Positions 63,648-64,000 of a stretch of 64,000 nt of DNA are shown in pieces. Under the pieces are notes generated by a model that worked only from the letters and a program-made list of their open reading frames with translations, ran no database searches and was not told the origin of the DNA. Within the stretch, counting starts at the first letter, position 1. Each line of letters starts with the position of its first letter. A program made the position numbers and the translations under genes. The DNA is taken from positions 124,001 through 188,000 of the forward strand of contig CAXXSC010000010.1 in assembly GCA_963668435.2 (NCBI GenBank). The letters are read 5' to 3'. This DNA comes from G963668435 sp963668435 (GTDB taxonomy: Bacteria; Latescibacterota; Latescibacteria; Latescibacterales; Latescibacteraceae).

Positions 63648-64000
63648 ATGAAAGAATCATTACACAGTATCTGCCGTTGGACATTCAATCCGGGTAAAGG
63701 TGGCTTTGTTCCCGGTGATCAGCGTCCGGAATGGGATTATGCAACATTCAGCAGCGCGGATGTTATCAAACTCGTTAAAGATAAAATCGCACCCCGTCTT
63801 CCGGATAATGTCACCCTCGGTATTGAGGTCCATTATGACAACGAGGTCGACGAAAAAACAGCGCCCGATATCGCGGATGCTCTCGCAGATGCCGGCATGT
63901 ATCTTGCAATGATCACACCCGGCGCACACGTCCACTGGGCTTACGGCGGCATCGGATCGATGGATCCGGAGGAACGCGCCCACGCATGTGATTACGGCAA
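63648..64000 (+). CDS. Xylose-isomerase-like TIM barrel protein, 3' end missing
   Basis: The ATG at 63648 has AGGAGG seven bases upstream; 117 codons are visible before the window ends. The sequence starts 'SICRWTFNPGKGGF' and has 'TLGIEVHYDNEV' and 'MYLAMITPGAHVHWAYGGIG', the early strands of a xylose isomerase-type barrel. With xylB 2.5 kb upstream it is probably the xylose (or related pentose) isomerase, but the metal ligands lie outside the window, so the call is moderate. Confidence 0.6.
   Translation, partial: MKESLHSICRWTFNPGKGGFVPGDQRPEWDYATFSSADVIKLVKDKIAPRLPDNVTLGIEVHYDNEVDEKTAPDIADALADAGMYLAMITPGAHVHWAYGGIGSMDPEERAHACDYG

Noticed and set aside
1..64000. CRISPR array, integrase, prophage or rRNA genes
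   Set aside because: I looked for regularly spaced repeats, phage-type genes, integrases and rRNA stretches on both strands and saw none.

Overview
The window is about 64 kb of a Gram-negative, outer-membrane-bearing bacterium, most likely a member of the FCB group outside the well-studied Bacteroidota; a candidate phylum such as Latescibacterota is my best guess, not proven. The basis is a PorU-PorV pair, at least four proteins with type IX secretion (T9SS) C-terminal sorting domains (the 'YPNPFNP' type), several outer-membrane barrels, LptF/LptG, and many carbohydrate-handling families. The three tRNA genes (Asp, Leu, His) and the porU cluster are preceded by ordinary TTGACN-17-TATATT-like promoters, not the Bacteroidota TTTG/TAnnTTTG type.

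Left part (1-8.3 kb): the 3' part of a PHP/DUF3604-like hydrolase, a biotin-dependent pyruvate carboxylase/oxaloacetate decarboxylase-type subunit, a large lipoprotein with a C39-like cysteine peptidase domain, and a phospholipase D-family protein. Centre-left (8.4-25.6 kb): tRNA-Asp, then one long minus-strand run of eight envelope genes with short gaps: porU, porV, an M6-like T9SS cargo whose zinc site is destroyed, two large proteins that join a zinc peptidase domain, a TolB-type propeller and an Omp85-like barrel, two DUF5683-like membrane proteins, and a PAP2 phosphatase. I regard this as the most interesting module here.

Centre (25.6-40.6 kb): a small lipid/tRNA-methylation operon (accA, thioesterase, Trm112-like), a T9SS-exported BNR-repeat protein behind a ten-G tract inside its promoter region, queE, rpiB, a DUF4861-like/DUF5916 pair, an oxidoreductase-symporter-cupin sugar cluster, tRNA-Leu, a frameshifted T9SS cargo gene flanked by imperfect 34-bp repeats, and a Tat-exported sugar isomerase/epimerase. 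Next (40.9-54.7 kb) come housekeeping genes: an EF-G paralogue with an abnormal G4 motif, yebC-ruvC-ruvA-ruvB, a lipoprotein, a YibQ-like deacetylase, nitroreductase, lptF-lptG, galactokinase, a sugar nucleotidyltransferase, an MBL-fold hydrolase and tRNA-His.

Right part (54.9-64 kb): two intact IS4-family elements, each with terminal inverted repeats and exact 9-bp target duplications. The first splits a 69-codon membrane-protein gene that can be rebuilt in frame by removing the element. Between them lie a monohaem outer-membrane barrel protein, a PL10-type pectate lyase, a xylulokinase and a 5'-nucleotidase-like lipoprotein; after the second IS a xylose-isomerase-like gene runs off the edge. 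Together with the DUF4861, symporter and oxidoreductase genes this suggests a lifestyle based on pectin and plant or algal polysaccharide sugars. No CRISPR array, integrase, rRNA or prophage was seen.
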